In this document: positions 49,066 through 60,274 of the stretch, in pieces
Numbering within the stretch: the stretch's first letter is position 1
How the letters are laid out: every line of letters begins with the position of its first letter
DNA from: Metridium senile
Taxonomy: Eukaryota; Cnidaria; Anthozoa; Actiniaria; Metridiidae
Assembly: GCA_949775045.1 (NCBI GenBank)
Contig: OX459099.1
Coordinates: 19,638,741 to 19,702,740, forward strand
Direction of reading: 5' to 3'
Length of the DNA: 64,000 nt
The notes under the pieces: model-generated
Database searches by the model: none
What the model saw: the letters and a program-made list of their open reading frames with translations, nothing else
What the model was told of the DNA's origin: nothing
Position numbers and translations under genes: made by a program

Positions 49066-50724
49066 CCTGACGCCTTTCATGATATTTTGCGAATCTGTTC
49101 TACATGAGGAGATAATTATAGCAATTTTTTAAAGATCAATATCTGCCGTATTACTAATATTCACACTACCATTAACATTTTTACTACTTTACAAAAACAA
49201 GCTTACTGTCAGCTTTGAAACAAAACTTTGACAAACTCCTGGGATGACGTCACCTCATTTGCATTTTCAGATTTCAAATGTTCATATCTCAAAAATAATA
49301 ATAATAATAGTTTAATAAACACCAATATTGCAGTTAAAACTGAATTACATTGGTATGACAATAGTATGAAATTGATAATCTAATCTAATCTAATTTATTT
49401 ATTACAATTTACGGATTGATGCTTGGATAAATGACTTTCTAAAACGATCAGTTTTGTATCTAGGCTCTATGAAAGGACGTTTGTTTCTTAAAAAATATTT
49501 ACAGTTAACATTGAAAGCTGGGAGCAGGCAGTAAAGTTTATGGTTTGGATCGTTAACAATGTTCTCAAAGAGTTTCACACACGATGCCTGTCGGCGACTG
49601 TCTAGAGACTGTAAACAGGAGGTAGACAGTTTTTCGCTGTAAGATAGATCAGGATCACAGATGATAGTGAGGGCGCGTTTCTGTATCCGCTCAATGTCGT
49701 CGCTGAGGTACTTGGGTAGAGCATAGTGAAAAACCGGTGATGCGTATTCGATAACACTACGTATACACGAGCAGTAGAAGTTAACCATGTCAGAAATAGG
49801 AACCTTAGCACGTTTGAGTTGCCTTAAAAAGTACATACGTTTGGATGCTTTCTTTACGATATATTCAACATGGCAGTTCCATTTAAGATCGTTACTGATA
49901 ATTATTCCTAAGACTTTCACTTGTCTGACGAGTTCAAGTTCTTTGTTGTTAATAGACAGAGGGTAGCAATTGGTTTGAGTCTTCGTGAATTGTATCTTCA
50001 TCTCTTTGCACTTGTCTTCGTTTAGTGTAAACCTAAGTTGGTTAGATTGGTCGTGTATTTCATTAATGACTGTTTGCATGTTGCTTACCGATCCCTTAGA
50101 GATGGTTTCACAGGCGGTAATATCGTCCACATATTTCCACAAACGAGCGTCTGCATCTAGCCGGGGTTGTTAATCATTAGGATGTAAAGTCATGGTCCCA
50201 ATTTAGTACCCTGAGGTACACCTGCAGGGACTAGGGACCAGTTTGAGAGAGCACCACCTTGCAGCTTGACTCTCTGCTGACGATTTGTTAAGAAGTCGGT
50301 GGTCCATTTCACTAACCATTCTGGAAGTTCAAGTGACTGAAGCTTTCCAACTAACAAATGATGATCGATTAGGTCGAACGCTTTTCGAAAGTCCAGTAAC
50401 ATGATTCTAGCCAAGGAACCATTGCCATCAGTAGATTTGGTTAGATGGTGTAACATACTAATTAAAGCATATGAAGTTGATGATTTAGGTACGGCGCCGT
50501 ACTGGCGTGGGTCGATAATTCTCAAGATGGCCGGTTCAATAAAACCATCACTGAACCACTACTTCTTCTGCAACTTTTGATAGAATAGGAGTCAGTGAAA
50601 TGGGTCTTAGGTGTTTGGAGAAAAAGAGAGGTCGACATCAAGAAATATTAAGTACACTTATTATACACCTCATGTACAACGGATTTGCAAAATATCATGA
50701 GGGACGTCAGGTGCACTTTAAGAC
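49066..50724. mobile_element. inverted-repeat element split by a retroelement fragment
   Basis: ttaaagtgcacctgacgcct plus ttcatgatattttgcgaatc at 49066-49115 is complementary to 50670-50723 (gatttgcaaaatatcatgag, acgtcaggtgcactttaa). Between them sits the minus-strand RT fragment. The simplest reading is a MITE interrupted by a later retroelement insertion. 48790-49066 is T-rich with no gene. Confidence 0.6.
49376..50560 (-). pseudogene. non-LTR retrotransposon reverse-transcriptase fragment, broken
   Basis: Minus strand. Upstream part (50525-50190) carries RT motifs LLDFRKAFDLIDHHLLVGKL and AGVPQGTKLGP; downstream part (50142-49402) begins with the catalytic box KYVDD and continues through thumb and C-terminal region (VLGIIISNDLKWNCHV, YASPVFHYALP) to a stop. 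Between them (50143-50189) are a stop where the family has Trp and a frame change, so it is dead. The N-terminal endonuclease is absent (5' truncation). The 3' end is a (TTAGA)n-like tail (taatctaatctaatctaat on +, 49376-49395). Confidence 0.8.
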
Positions 50725-51032
50725 AGGGTCAGGATCAAAACCCGTTTTTGAAAAAAACTTGTTAAAATAGCATTTAAAAAGCAGGCTTTTCTCCCGTGCG
50801 TTGAAGTTTAGCATTTTTACAGTTGTAAAAAGTAGGCTAATTATTTTACTGGATATCAATCTCCAAGAGTCTTTACACAGGCTTAAAAGACAGATATAAA
50901 GATATCACTGATAAGAATGACACGAACAGAATTAATAAAGACTTCACTATCGTTTGACTTTGGGCTTCCTGTGTCACAGATTACCATGAAGACTGGGCAC
51001 CGGAACTCCAAATTTACAAGAAAAGAAACAAA

Positions 51033-54000
51033 ATGGCGACGACCGATTCGTGGTAAGTTATTCTTAAATTTCCTTCTCGACCGATTTCTTTTATACTTTT
51101 ACTTCTGTAAATCAATGACATAATATTGTTTATCTTATTTATGATATTTTTGGTATTCTATTGTGAGGAATTTAGATATAATTTTGGATGATTCTGTGAT
51201 CTTTGTTTTCACAATTTCAAAATATCACATGATCCTTCGGTATTTTATATGTCGTTATAGTTATCAAGAACTGATCCAAAATGATGCAAAGAAGATTTTA
51301 AAATGAAAATTAAATTAAACATTACTGATTGCACCTGCTAAATGATAAAATAGATGAATATATAGATAGATGGCTATTTATATATTATATTTAATCTTCA
51401 TTAAGATTAATTAAATGACTTAAATTGTTTTTCCTCGTTAAGGCAAAATGAATACAAAGGAGTCCAGCAGTATGGGCAGGATATTATGGAGAAAATTAAT
51501 GAACGTAATAGAGTACGCCGCTCAGGGGGAAACCATGCTAGGGTATGAGAAAAGAAAATTATTATTACTATCATTATTGTGATCATTATTCTATGATATT
51601 AACTATTTCCATCATAATTACAACTTATTCAGATGTTACACTTAGTGTGATAGTCATCATCATCATCATTGTGACATCATCATCATCACAATCATTGTCA
51701 TCATCATTTGCCTTCACCATCATCCTTATCATCTCCTTCACAATCATCATCAACACCATCATCATCATCATTATCATGACAATCATCATCATCACCATCA
51801 TCCTTCTTATCTCCTTCACAATCATCATCAACACCATCATCATCATCACCTTCACCATCATCATCATCACCTTCACAATCATCAACATCATCATCATCAC
51901 CATCATGCTCGCCTTCACGATCATCATCACGATCATCATCATTATTACTGTTTTTTATTACAGATAGAATCAGATGTCAGAATAATGCTCAAGACGTTTA
52001 GTCGAGATGTCAATAACTTAAAGCAGTCACTCCTCAGGGCTTCCTCGTCATATCACATGTATCCTTGAATACCATGTTTGCATGGATTATCATTTCTTGA
52101 ATTAAACAGCTATTTCACAAAGCTTATCTGTAAAATTATTACTGCGTTTTTCATCTTTCTGCAAACTCTGACATTGATGTGAAATACATTGTTGAATTAG
52201 ACATAGTTGTGAAATACATTGTTGAACTCAGACATAGTTGTGAAATACATTGTTGAACTCAGACATAGTTGTGAAATACATTGTTGAACTCAGACATAGT
52301 TGTGAAATACATTGTTGAACTCAGACATAGTTGTGAAATACATTGTTGAACTTAGACATAGTTGTGAAATACATTGTTGGCTGCTGCTAATTACTCAGCA
52401 CCTTTTATGTTATAGATTGATGGCAGCCAAAAACGTATTTCACAACTAACCGTTTGCATGTCATTTTGTTTCTCCTTTCCATATTGTGCTACCAAATTTG
52501 TATTGAATGTTGTTGTATTGTTATTAGATTTAGTTATACAGGTCCCCTTCAGTAAACATTTGGAGTATCAAATGTTACTTATTTTCACCCAGGCCAGTAT
52601 AGGATTTAAACAGGCAGAATTTAATTTTTAACTGGACAATGCCTGTTATTAAAAACCAATCGTAAGAACATCTGCTGTTGTTGTTTTTGTCTGTATTTTG
52701 AGCCTTAACAATGATCAGAACTGAACGAGAAGTTGAAAGAAGACAAAATATGTTGGATCAACTGATAACAAAGTAAGAAAAAAATATTTTGAAACTAATC
52801 TCTTTCATTATTATAATCATTATTATCATTATTACTATGGTTATCATTATCACCATTATTATCACAATCATCATTATCATCATTATTTTGCTTTTACTCT
52901 GACGAAGGGCTAAAGCTCGAAACGTCAGTAAAGTTAAGTCAACATTTTTTATACAGCCTATACTAGTTTACTCGCTAGTTTCCATCATTATTATTACTGT
53001 AATTATCATCATTGTTATTATCACAACCAATATCATTTTTATCGTCATTATCATTATTGTTAATACACACCATCATTTTGATCATCACCATCAATATCGC
53101 TACCATCATCATTTCCATCCCCAGCATCATTAAACTCATCAATCATCATCATCATCATGATCAATCATCATCATCATTTTGATCATCACCATCAATATCG
53201 CTACCATCATCATTTCCATCCCCAGCATCATTAAACTCATCAATTCAATTCAATTCAATTCAATTCAATTCAATTTTATTCAGTACCATGGGTTACAAAG
53301 TGCATATGTATATTGGGTAAAATTTTACAAATCTTTAGGTACAGGCTATCTATAACAACCACAAGGGCTAACCTAGATAGATAGCATATAGATATTTTAA
53401 AATTTAGAGTTTGGGTTAAAGGCATAATACACACACACACGCACGCACACAAAGTATAAAAGGATCAGAAAAGTTATACTACATGTGTAAAGAGGAAATA
53501 AAAGAAACGATGGTGATTTGATATTATTTTAGATTAAAGCTAAGTATGAGCTCAGCAAATCATCACTAAGCTTCTCTTTAAATTTATCCTTGGTGTTTAA
53601 TTTCTTAAGAGATTCATCAATTTTGTTCCAGCATTCTGCTCCAGAATATCTAATATTAAATTTCCCAAAATTGGTTCTAATCCTAGGAAGGGAAAAACTT
53701 GCCTTTGATGCTAGTCTGGTATTATAATTATGTCTTTCCTTTACTTGAGTAAAGTAATCTACAAATAGCACAGGCAGCCTCCCAGAGTAGAAATCATACA
53801 TAAATAGTGCAGTTTGGAGAAAGATAAGCTCTGGGAGTTTCAGTATTTTTAGTCTGAGAAATATCTCATTTGTGTGTTCATTATATCCGCTAAAAGTCAT
53901 TATACGTACAAGTTTTTTCTGCAAAATCAAAAGGGGCTTTAGTGTGGATTCATAGGTGTTACCCCACACCATTATGCCGTATATTAAGTGCGAATAAACC

Positions 54001-57000
54001 AATGTATAATATAAATAAGATAATATGTCAAGGCTTACGAAATGACGAGCTTTAGATATAATAGCAATACTTCGTTTAATTTTAGTACAGACATGAGCGA
54101 CATGGGTTTTCCAATTGAGGTGGGAATCCAATACCACACCTAGATATTTTATTGTGCTCTCTTGTTGTAGAGGCTTATTGTTGATTAATATTTTCATTTG
54201 AAATGGTAGTTTTTTTTTGTGAAGGATGAAAGATTACAAAATTTGACTTTTCTATGTTGAGGGAGAGCTTATTTGCGCAGAGCCAAGAGTGGATGTGTTT
54301 CAACTGCTCGTTGATGGTCTGCTCTAGGGACTCCAGATGTTTCCCTTTACAAAATAGATTAGAATCATCAGCAAAAAGGTGGAATTCGAAAATATTAGAA
54401 GAGTTATGAAAGTCATTTATGTACAGTAAGAATAACAAGGGCCCTAAAACAGATCCTTGTGGAACGCCACAAGTAATAGGAAGTATATTAGACTCGGCAC
54501 AGCCAAACGATACAAGCTGTCTTCTGTCTTTTAAGTATGATTTAAACCATTCTAAAGCAAGGCCGCGAATACCATAGTGCTCTAGCTTTTGTATCAACAG
54601 TTTATGGTTTACTGTGTCAAAAGCTTTGCTTAAGTCGATGAAGATGCCACAGGAGTAAGACTTTTCTTCGATGGCTATCTGAATTTTGTCAACAATAGAC
54701 AAAACAGCTAGTGTTGTTGAATGGTTTGAGCAGAAGTCAAATTGCCTGTTGTAAAGGGTATTATTCTTATCAATAAACATTATTAGTCGTTTATATACTA
54801 ATTTTTCAAGAATTTTGTTGAATGCCGATAGCAACGATATGGGGCGATAGTTACTTACATCCAATCTAGATCCCTTTTTAAAAACAGGAATAACAGTGGC
54901 CAATTTGAAGCTTTCAGGGACTATTCCTGACTTGAGAGAGCTGTTAAAGATAGTGACGAGGGGTTCCGATATATGATCTTTAGCAAGCTTAAATATTGAG
55001 ATAGGAATACTGAACGGCCCAGATGCTTTTTTGACATTCAATTTGTCAATTTGGTCATTAACTTCCTTTGTTGTGATAGGAGTGAAGTTAAGGTTGTCAA
55101 CTACACGCGACGACATAAAATCTAAAGGATGTACAGAAGAAGGAGAAATAGTATTCGCTAGATTATTGCCGATATTAGTAAAGAATTGATTAAACGAATT
55201 TGCAATTGAAGTGCAGTCCGTTAATTCTTCGTTATCAGCTGTTAAAATTTTAGATGGCAAGCTATTATTGCCTGATTTAAAACCAATTATCTCTTTGATT
55301 CCTCTCCAGGTATTTTTCATGTTTGAACGATTCATGGCAAAATATTCGTTATAGTACTTAATTTTGCTTATTTTTACTAGATGGTTCAATTTCTTTCTAT
55401 ATTGTTTAAACTTTTCATGGTAGTAAGGAGATCTGTTTTTGATAAACGTTCGATAGAGAATATTTTTAGCCTTAATTGATGTTCTTAATTGATGTTCTTC
55501 ATCAATCATCATCATCATCATGATCAATCATCATCATCATTTTGATCATCACCATCAATATCGCTACCATCATCATTTCCATCCCCACCTTCATTAAACT
55601 CATCATTTATTTATCATCAGTACCATAATCATCATCAGCATTATTATCATCATCATTAACTTCATTATTATCATACCAGTAATCATAATCACCATCACTA
55701 TCATTCACTCTCATCATCTTTGATCATCACCATCACCATCATCATCATCATTAACATCATCACCATCATCATCAACATCATTGTTACTATTATCCTGATA
55801 ATCAATTATGTTGTACCACTAGGGAAAGACAGCTAAGCTCAGCATTACAACCAGATCCTGTCAACAAAGACTTTGGAAGGTAAGCTGTACTTATTATCAA
55901 CTAAATATACACACTTTTTAATTTATTATTACTTAACAAATATATGCTGATCAGAAGTAATCTAAGGTGAATATCGAATACATAATAACAGACAAAGTCA
56001 ATGTTATTGTTGACTGATATTCATTAATAAGCTTGAGGACATTCATTTTCCTTGAATAATTTAACACTTTTTTAAATAGATGGGTAATATAATAAAAGTT
56101 GTAACACCGTAAAAAATGTTGACTTAACTTTACTGACGTTTCGAGCTTTAGCCCTTCGTCAGAGTAAAAGGGCTAAAGTCAAAAGACGAAGGGCTAAAGC
56201 TCGAAACGTCAGTAAGGTTAAGTCAACATTTTTTTACGGTGTTACAAATTTCATTATATTACCTATCGTTTATATCAAACACCGACGCAGCCTATGCTAG
56301 ATTACTTGCTAGTTTCCATTTCTATTTTTTGCGATGTTTCAACTGAATTTCATTCTATTACCTATAGTTTATATCAAACACCGACGCAATCTATGCTAGT
56401 TTACTTGCTAGTTTATATTTTTTACGGTGTTACAAATTTCATTCTATTACCTATCATTTATATCAAACACTGACACAGCTTATACTAGTTTACTCGCTAG
56501 TTTCTATTTCTATTTTCAATAGTGTTGGTACATTTTCTTTCCCTGTTTTTGATCCAACAGAGATGCACTATTGTCAAGAGGCCGTGAAAATAATGCCTTT
56601 GATTCACCGCCCATGCCAGAAGTTGATGATATGCCAATCAGCGACATGCGCAGTCAACAACAACAAATTATTGCAGGTAGTGATGATGGTGATGATGATG
56701 ATGGTGGTGCTGGTGCTGGTGATGATGGTGGTAAAGATGATGGTGGTGGTGATGATGGTGGTGATGATGGTGATAATGGTGGTGATTATGATGATGATGA
56801 TGATGGTGGTGGTGATAATGATGATGGTGGTGATGATGATGTTGGTGGTGGTGGTAATGATGACGGTGATAATGGTGGTGATTATGATGATGGTGGTGGC
56901 AGTGATGCTGATGGTGATGATGATGATGATGATAGTGATAATGGTGGTGATGATGGTGATAATGGTGGTGATGGTGATAATGGTGATGATTATAATGATT

Positions 57001-58153
57001 GTGATGATGATGATAATTGTGGTGATGGTGATAATGGTGATGATTATAATGATTGTGATGATGATGATAATTGTGGTGATGATGGTGGTGGTGATAATAG
57101 TGATAATTATGATGATGGTGATGGTGGTGGCAGTGACAATGATGATGATGAATTATCATGATGTTAATAGTAATGGTTATTATGATCAATGTAGATGATG
57201 ATGATGGCAATGATGACTGTGATGTTCAGTCTATTGATTTTACACATATCTTTTCCTTAGAGCAAGACAAAGGCTTGGATGCTCTATCAAATATTATCCA
57301 GCGACAAAAGATGATTGGCCATGCAATATCAGATGAAGTCGATACACAAAATGGTAACATGTTATCTACAGTATTTCAAAAAAACAAAAGTGCATTCATC
57401 TTTAATTATTCATTTATTTATTCAGTCATTCATTAATTCATTCATTTATTTATTCAGTCATTTTTTCATTCATTTATTCAATCATTCATTTATTTATTCA
57501 TTCATTTATTTATTCATTCATTTATTTATTCATTCATTTATTTATTCAGTCATTCATTAATTCATTCATTTATTTATTCATTCATTTATTTATTCATTCA
57601 TTTATTTATTCAGTCATTTATTTATTCAGTCATTTATTTATTCAGTCATTTATTTATTCATTCATTTATTTATTCATTCATTCATTAATTCATTCATTTA
57701 TTTATTCAGTCATTTATTTATTCAGTCATTCATTAATTCATTCATTTATTTATTCAGTCATTTTTTCATTCATTTATTCAATCATTCATTTATTTATTCA
57801 TTCATTTATTTATTCATTCATTTATTCAGTCATTCATTAATTCAGTCATTCATTTATTCATTCATTTTTTCATTCATTTATTCAATCATTCATTTATTTA
57901 TTCTTTCATTTATTCTTTCATTCATTTATTCATTCATAGATTCATTTATTTATTCATTCATTTATTTTTTTATTTATTCATTCATTTATTCATTCATTCA
58001 TTCATTCATTCATTCATCCATTCATTCATCCATTTGCCCATCCATATATTTATACATTTATTCATTCATTTATTTATTCATTCATTTATCTATCTATTTA
58101 TTTATTCATTCATTCATTCATTTATTTATTTATTTATTTATTCATTCATTCAT

Positions 58154-58216
<63 letters not shown>

Positions 58217-59264
58217 TTCATTTGTTTATTTATTCATTCATTTGTCCATCCAACTATTTATTTAGTATAATACACTCTTTTTTCTCTAGACATTCTTGAA
58301 GATATTACTGGCCAGGTTGACGTCACCAATCAAAGACTGATCAAGGAAAATGCACATGTTAAAAGAGTAACATCCAAGTCATCGGCTTGTGGTATGATTA
58401 ACTTATAATTATAATTATATAGTAATTATATCATCATTATCATTATTGTTATCATTATCATCACCATCATCATTATTATCATGACCAACATCATCATCAT
58501 CATTAATATTATCATCATCTTCATCATCATCACCATCATCACCATCATCATTACCATCACCATCATCATTACCATCATCATCACCATCATTATCATCACC
58601 ATCATCATTACCATTATCATTACCATCACCATCATCATTACCATCATCATCACCATCATCATTATCATCACCATCATCATTACCAACATCATTATCATCA
58701 CCATCATCATTAACATTATCATTTCCACCATCACCAACATTACATCACCATCATCATTTCAATCACCATCATCATTACCATCATCACTTCCAACATCACC
58801 AGCATCATCATCTCCGTCATCATCACCATCATTGAATAGCATTGGATCGCAGATAGGATAAAAATACTAGTTCACATTTGATCGTAGATAATCGCATGTG
58901 ATTGCATAGTAATACGACTTTATATGGATCAAGTTTAGAAATATGCCAAAAGTTCCCTTCCCAGTTCCCTGCACTATCTTAAAAGATAGCCGAGCCTTTG
59001 CATCGACGCGAGACGAACGTTGAGCTTGCAATGATAGAGACCTTTTAACACCTCGCGGGGCAATTATTCACTTGTCTCTATCATTGCAAGCTCAACGTTC
59101 GTCTCGCTTCAGTTCAAAGGCCCAGCTACCTTTCAAGGTGGCGCAGGGAACTGTGAAGGGGAATATTCTAACTGATATATTTTGTTTTTGTAGGAATGAT
59201 TGTTGTAATCGTCCTTCTTCTGATCGTTATCATCGTTGTTGGAGTCGTACCCGTCCCAAAATGA
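51033..59264 (+). CDS. STX8: syntaxin 8 (Qc-SNARE)
   Basis: Endosomal Qc-SNARE; in animals it pairs with syntaxin 7, Vti1b and VAMP8/7 for late-endosome and lysosome fusion. Exons: 51033-51052, 51443-51542, 51964-52058, 52719-52772, 55823-55879, 56561-56676, 57261-57353, 58290-58391, 59194-59264; 708 bp, 235 residues, almost the vertebrate length, all phases consistent. The N-terminal helical region starts MATTDSWQNEYKGVQQYGQD and includes EREVERRQNMLDQLI. A linker (DSPPMPEVDDMPISDMRSQQ) precedes the SNARE motif at about 148-210: LDALSNIIQRQKMIGHAISD, then VDTQN with the zero-layer Gln, then DILEDITGQVDVTNQRLIKE. The tail anchor is GMIVVIVLLLIVIIVVGVVP, ending VPK with almost no lumenal residues. 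The Met sits in a good aaaATGg context six codons before the first donor. Introns are dominated by repeats. Confidence 0.95.
51550..51957. repeat. (ATC)n microsatellite filling STX8 intron 2
   Basis: Almost the whole 421-bp intron is tcatca-type repeat. A block ending 'ccttcacaatcatcatcaac' is duplicated near 51735 and 51813. Only about 10 bp on each side are non-repeat. Confidence 0.9.
52181..52380. repeat. 30-31-bp tandem repeat, about 6.5 copies
   Basis: Units of gaaatacattgttgaactca plus gacatagttgt, nearly identical, in STX8 intron 3. The first and last units carry variants (gaatta, gaactta). The flanks ('cattgatgtgaaata' and 'cgtatttcacaactaac') are weakly inverted. Confidence 0.9.
52800..53136. 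repeat. (ATT/ATC)n microsatellite with embedded hammerhead-like fragment
   Basis: Triplet-rich DNA in STX8 intron 4. At 52899-52985 a piece of the 95-bp family is inserted: ctgacgaagggctaaagctc, gaaacgtcag, gttaagtcaacatttttt, then cctatactagtttactcgct. Around 53070-53136 the array already carries one copy of the phrase that is duplicated around the retroelement. Confidence 0.8.
53137..53241. repeat. 105-bp duplication, left copy (flank of retroelement)
   Basis: catcaatcatcatcatcatc ... ccatccccagcatcattaaa ctcatc. It matches 55500-55604 at equal length with about two substitutions and sits immediately at the 3' tail of the inserted element. It reads as a long target-site duplication. Confidence 0.75.
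53242..55499 (-). pseudogene. 5'-truncated non-LTR retrotransposon (CR1/L2/Jockey-like)
   Basis: Minus-strand insertion in STX8 intron 4. The 5' end lies in the linker between endonuclease and RT (IKAKNILYRTFIKNRSPYYH), so the endonuclease is missing. RT motifs: NYRPISLLSAFNKILEKLV, FIDLSKAFDTVNHKLL, CGVPQGSVLGPLLFLLYIND and the catalytic FADD box about 385 codons in. The frame breaks near 54175-54197, where the two open parts overlap. The second part carries the thumb/C-terminal region (IKYLGVVLDSHLNWKTHV, SHLIYGIMVWGNTYES) and ends at 53529. The 3' tail is a (TTGAA)n microsatellite (aattcaattcaattcaattc on +, 53242-53275), typical of CR1/L2-like elements. It is antisense to STX8. Confidence 0.88.
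55500..55604. repeat. 105-bp duplication, right copy (flank of retroelement)
   Basis: Same length and sequence as 53137-53241, differing mainly at 'ccccacctt' versus 'ccccagcat'. It begins at the truncated 5' end of the element. ATC-type microsatellite continues to about 55800, 20 bp before STX8 exon 5. Confidence 0.75.
56085..56520. repeat. 95-bp family: back-to-back hammerhead-like cores plus tandem units
   Basis: ttgtaacaccgtaaaaaatg, ttgacttaactttactgacg, tttcgagctttagcccttcg then the inverse order (gacgaagggctaaagctcga, aacgtcagtaaggttaagtc), followed by three tandem units (tttcattatattacctatcg, tatcaaacaccgacgcagcc). It is in STX8 intron 5, ending about 40 bp before exon 6. Confidence 0.85.
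56680..57215. repeat. (GATGGT)n microsatellite filling STX8 intron 6
   Basis: Imperfect gatgat/ggtggt triplets start a few bases after the exon 6 donor and occupy most of the 584-bp intron. The phrase gatgattataatgattgtga is duplicated at 56986 and 57040. Because exon 6 reads on into the repeat in frame, long Asp/Gly and Met/Val 'proteins' appear; they are artefacts. Confidence 0.92.
57395..58262. repeat. (TTCA/TTTA)n array filling STX8 intron 7
   Basis: About 870 bp of ttcatttatttattca-type units, with larger blocks (cagtcattttttcattcatt) duplicated near 57453 and 57756. It occupies nearly all of the 936-bp intron and ends 27 bp before exon 8. Confidence 0.95.
58425..58850. repeat. (ATC)n microsatellite in STX8 intron 8
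   Basis: accatcatcattaccatcat-type triplets starting about 30 bp after the exon 8 donor. Poly-Met/Ile open frames on both strands are artefacts. Confidence 0.9.
58951..59163. mobile_element. hairpin MITE in STX8 intron 8
   Basis: ttcccagttccctgc ... gcagggaactgtgaa ends, and long inner arms acgaacgttgagcttgcaat / attgcaagctcaacgttcgt around a short loop. It ends about 30 bp before the last STX8 exon. Confidence 0.75.
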
Positions 59265-59384
59265 ATACAAATTAGTTTATTATAAAATCTACTGGAACGT
59301 TACTAAGCATACATACAATAGAAATGAAAAACAATGAACGTAAAAGGGAGATATAAATTGACAAACGTAAAGATAAAACAATGC

Positions 59385-59790
59385 GATGTCGCAAGACTGA
59401 GATCGCATCGTATGGTCTCATTTACGACGTTGTAAGAGTACTGTAAATGTGCGCAAACATGATACGATTTTTCATGCGATGTCGCAAGACTAAGATCGCA
59501 TCGTATGAACTCCTTTACGACGTCGTAAGAGTACTGTAAATGTGCGCAAACATGATGCGAGTTTTCATGCGATATCGTATGACTGAGATCGCATCGTATG
59601 ACCTCCTTTACGGCGTCGTAAGAATATTTTAAATGTGCGCAAACATGATGCGATTTTTCATGCGATATCGCAAGACTGAGATCGCATCGTATAACGTCCT
59701 TTACGATGCAGCAAAAGGTCTGTAGAAATATTTTTATAACATTACTCCGCATGGCCTTACGACTTCGCAAGGAGTACTGTTTAAATATAC
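59385..59790. repeat. 93-bp tandem repeat, 4 to 5 copies
   Basis: gatcgcatcgtatg occurs at 59401, 59494, 59587 and 59680, exactly 93 bp apart, each followed by acgacgtcgtaagagtactg and aaatgtgcgcaaacatgatg. Within each unit gatgcgat/atcgcatc and the ttacgacgtcgtaa palindrome allow hairpins. Since 93 is divisible by three, a 248-residue minus-strand frame stays open. I consider it an artefact. Confidence 0.85.
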
Positions 59791-59892
59791 GATGCGATTT
59801 TTTATGCGATGTCGCAGGAATAAAATCACATCGACCTCCCACACAGTAACGTAAATGAGACTCGTCTACACAATAATGATCTTGCCATGCTT

Positions 59893-60086
59893 CAACCTCG
59901 TTCCCAGGGCCCTCTCCCTTCACTTTTGCCCACCCAAAAGCGAAGGAAGAGGGCCCTGGGAACGAGATTGGCCATACTTGTAAAATAAATGAATGAATAG
60001 ACCCAACCTCGTTCCCAGGGCCCTCTCCCTTCGCTTTTTTTTGCCCCACCCAAAAGCGAAGGGAGAGGGCCCTGGGAACGAGGTTG
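59893..60086. mobile_element. two adjacent copies of a ~75-bp perfect hairpin
   Basis: caacctcgttcccagggccc ... gggccctgggaacgag(a/g)ttg at 59893-59970 and again at 60004-60086, with small loops around cccacccaaaagcgaag. Both are nearly perfect foldbacks separated by about 33 bp of unrelated sequence. Confidence 0.85.
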
Positions 60087-60090
60087 TGAA

Positions 60091-60274
60091 TAGACCTAAT
60101 CAGCTAACACGTTTCTATGTATGTTTCCAGCCAATTCAAATCTTTTGGGAATAAGATTCTTTGTCTTATGTATTTCGATATCACGTGGAAAATGTTTGGA
60201 ACAAAAGTTTTTATTCCCAGTGGTTTTGAATTGGGTGGAAACGTACATAGCAACGCGTTAGCCAATTAGGTCTA
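60091..60274. mobile_element. MITE, tagacctaat ends
   Basis: tagacctaatcagctaacac at left and gcgttagccaattaggtcta at right, with further pairing of gtttccagccaattcaaa / ttgaattgggtggaaac. It directly adjoins the second foldback. 60275-60718 contains nothing I recognise. Confidence 0.75.

Noticed and set aside
59303..60049. 248-residue minus-strand protein with 31-residue repeats
   Set aside because: Produced by a 93-bp tandem repeat and crosses two foldbacks; no recognisable domain and no splice or start support.
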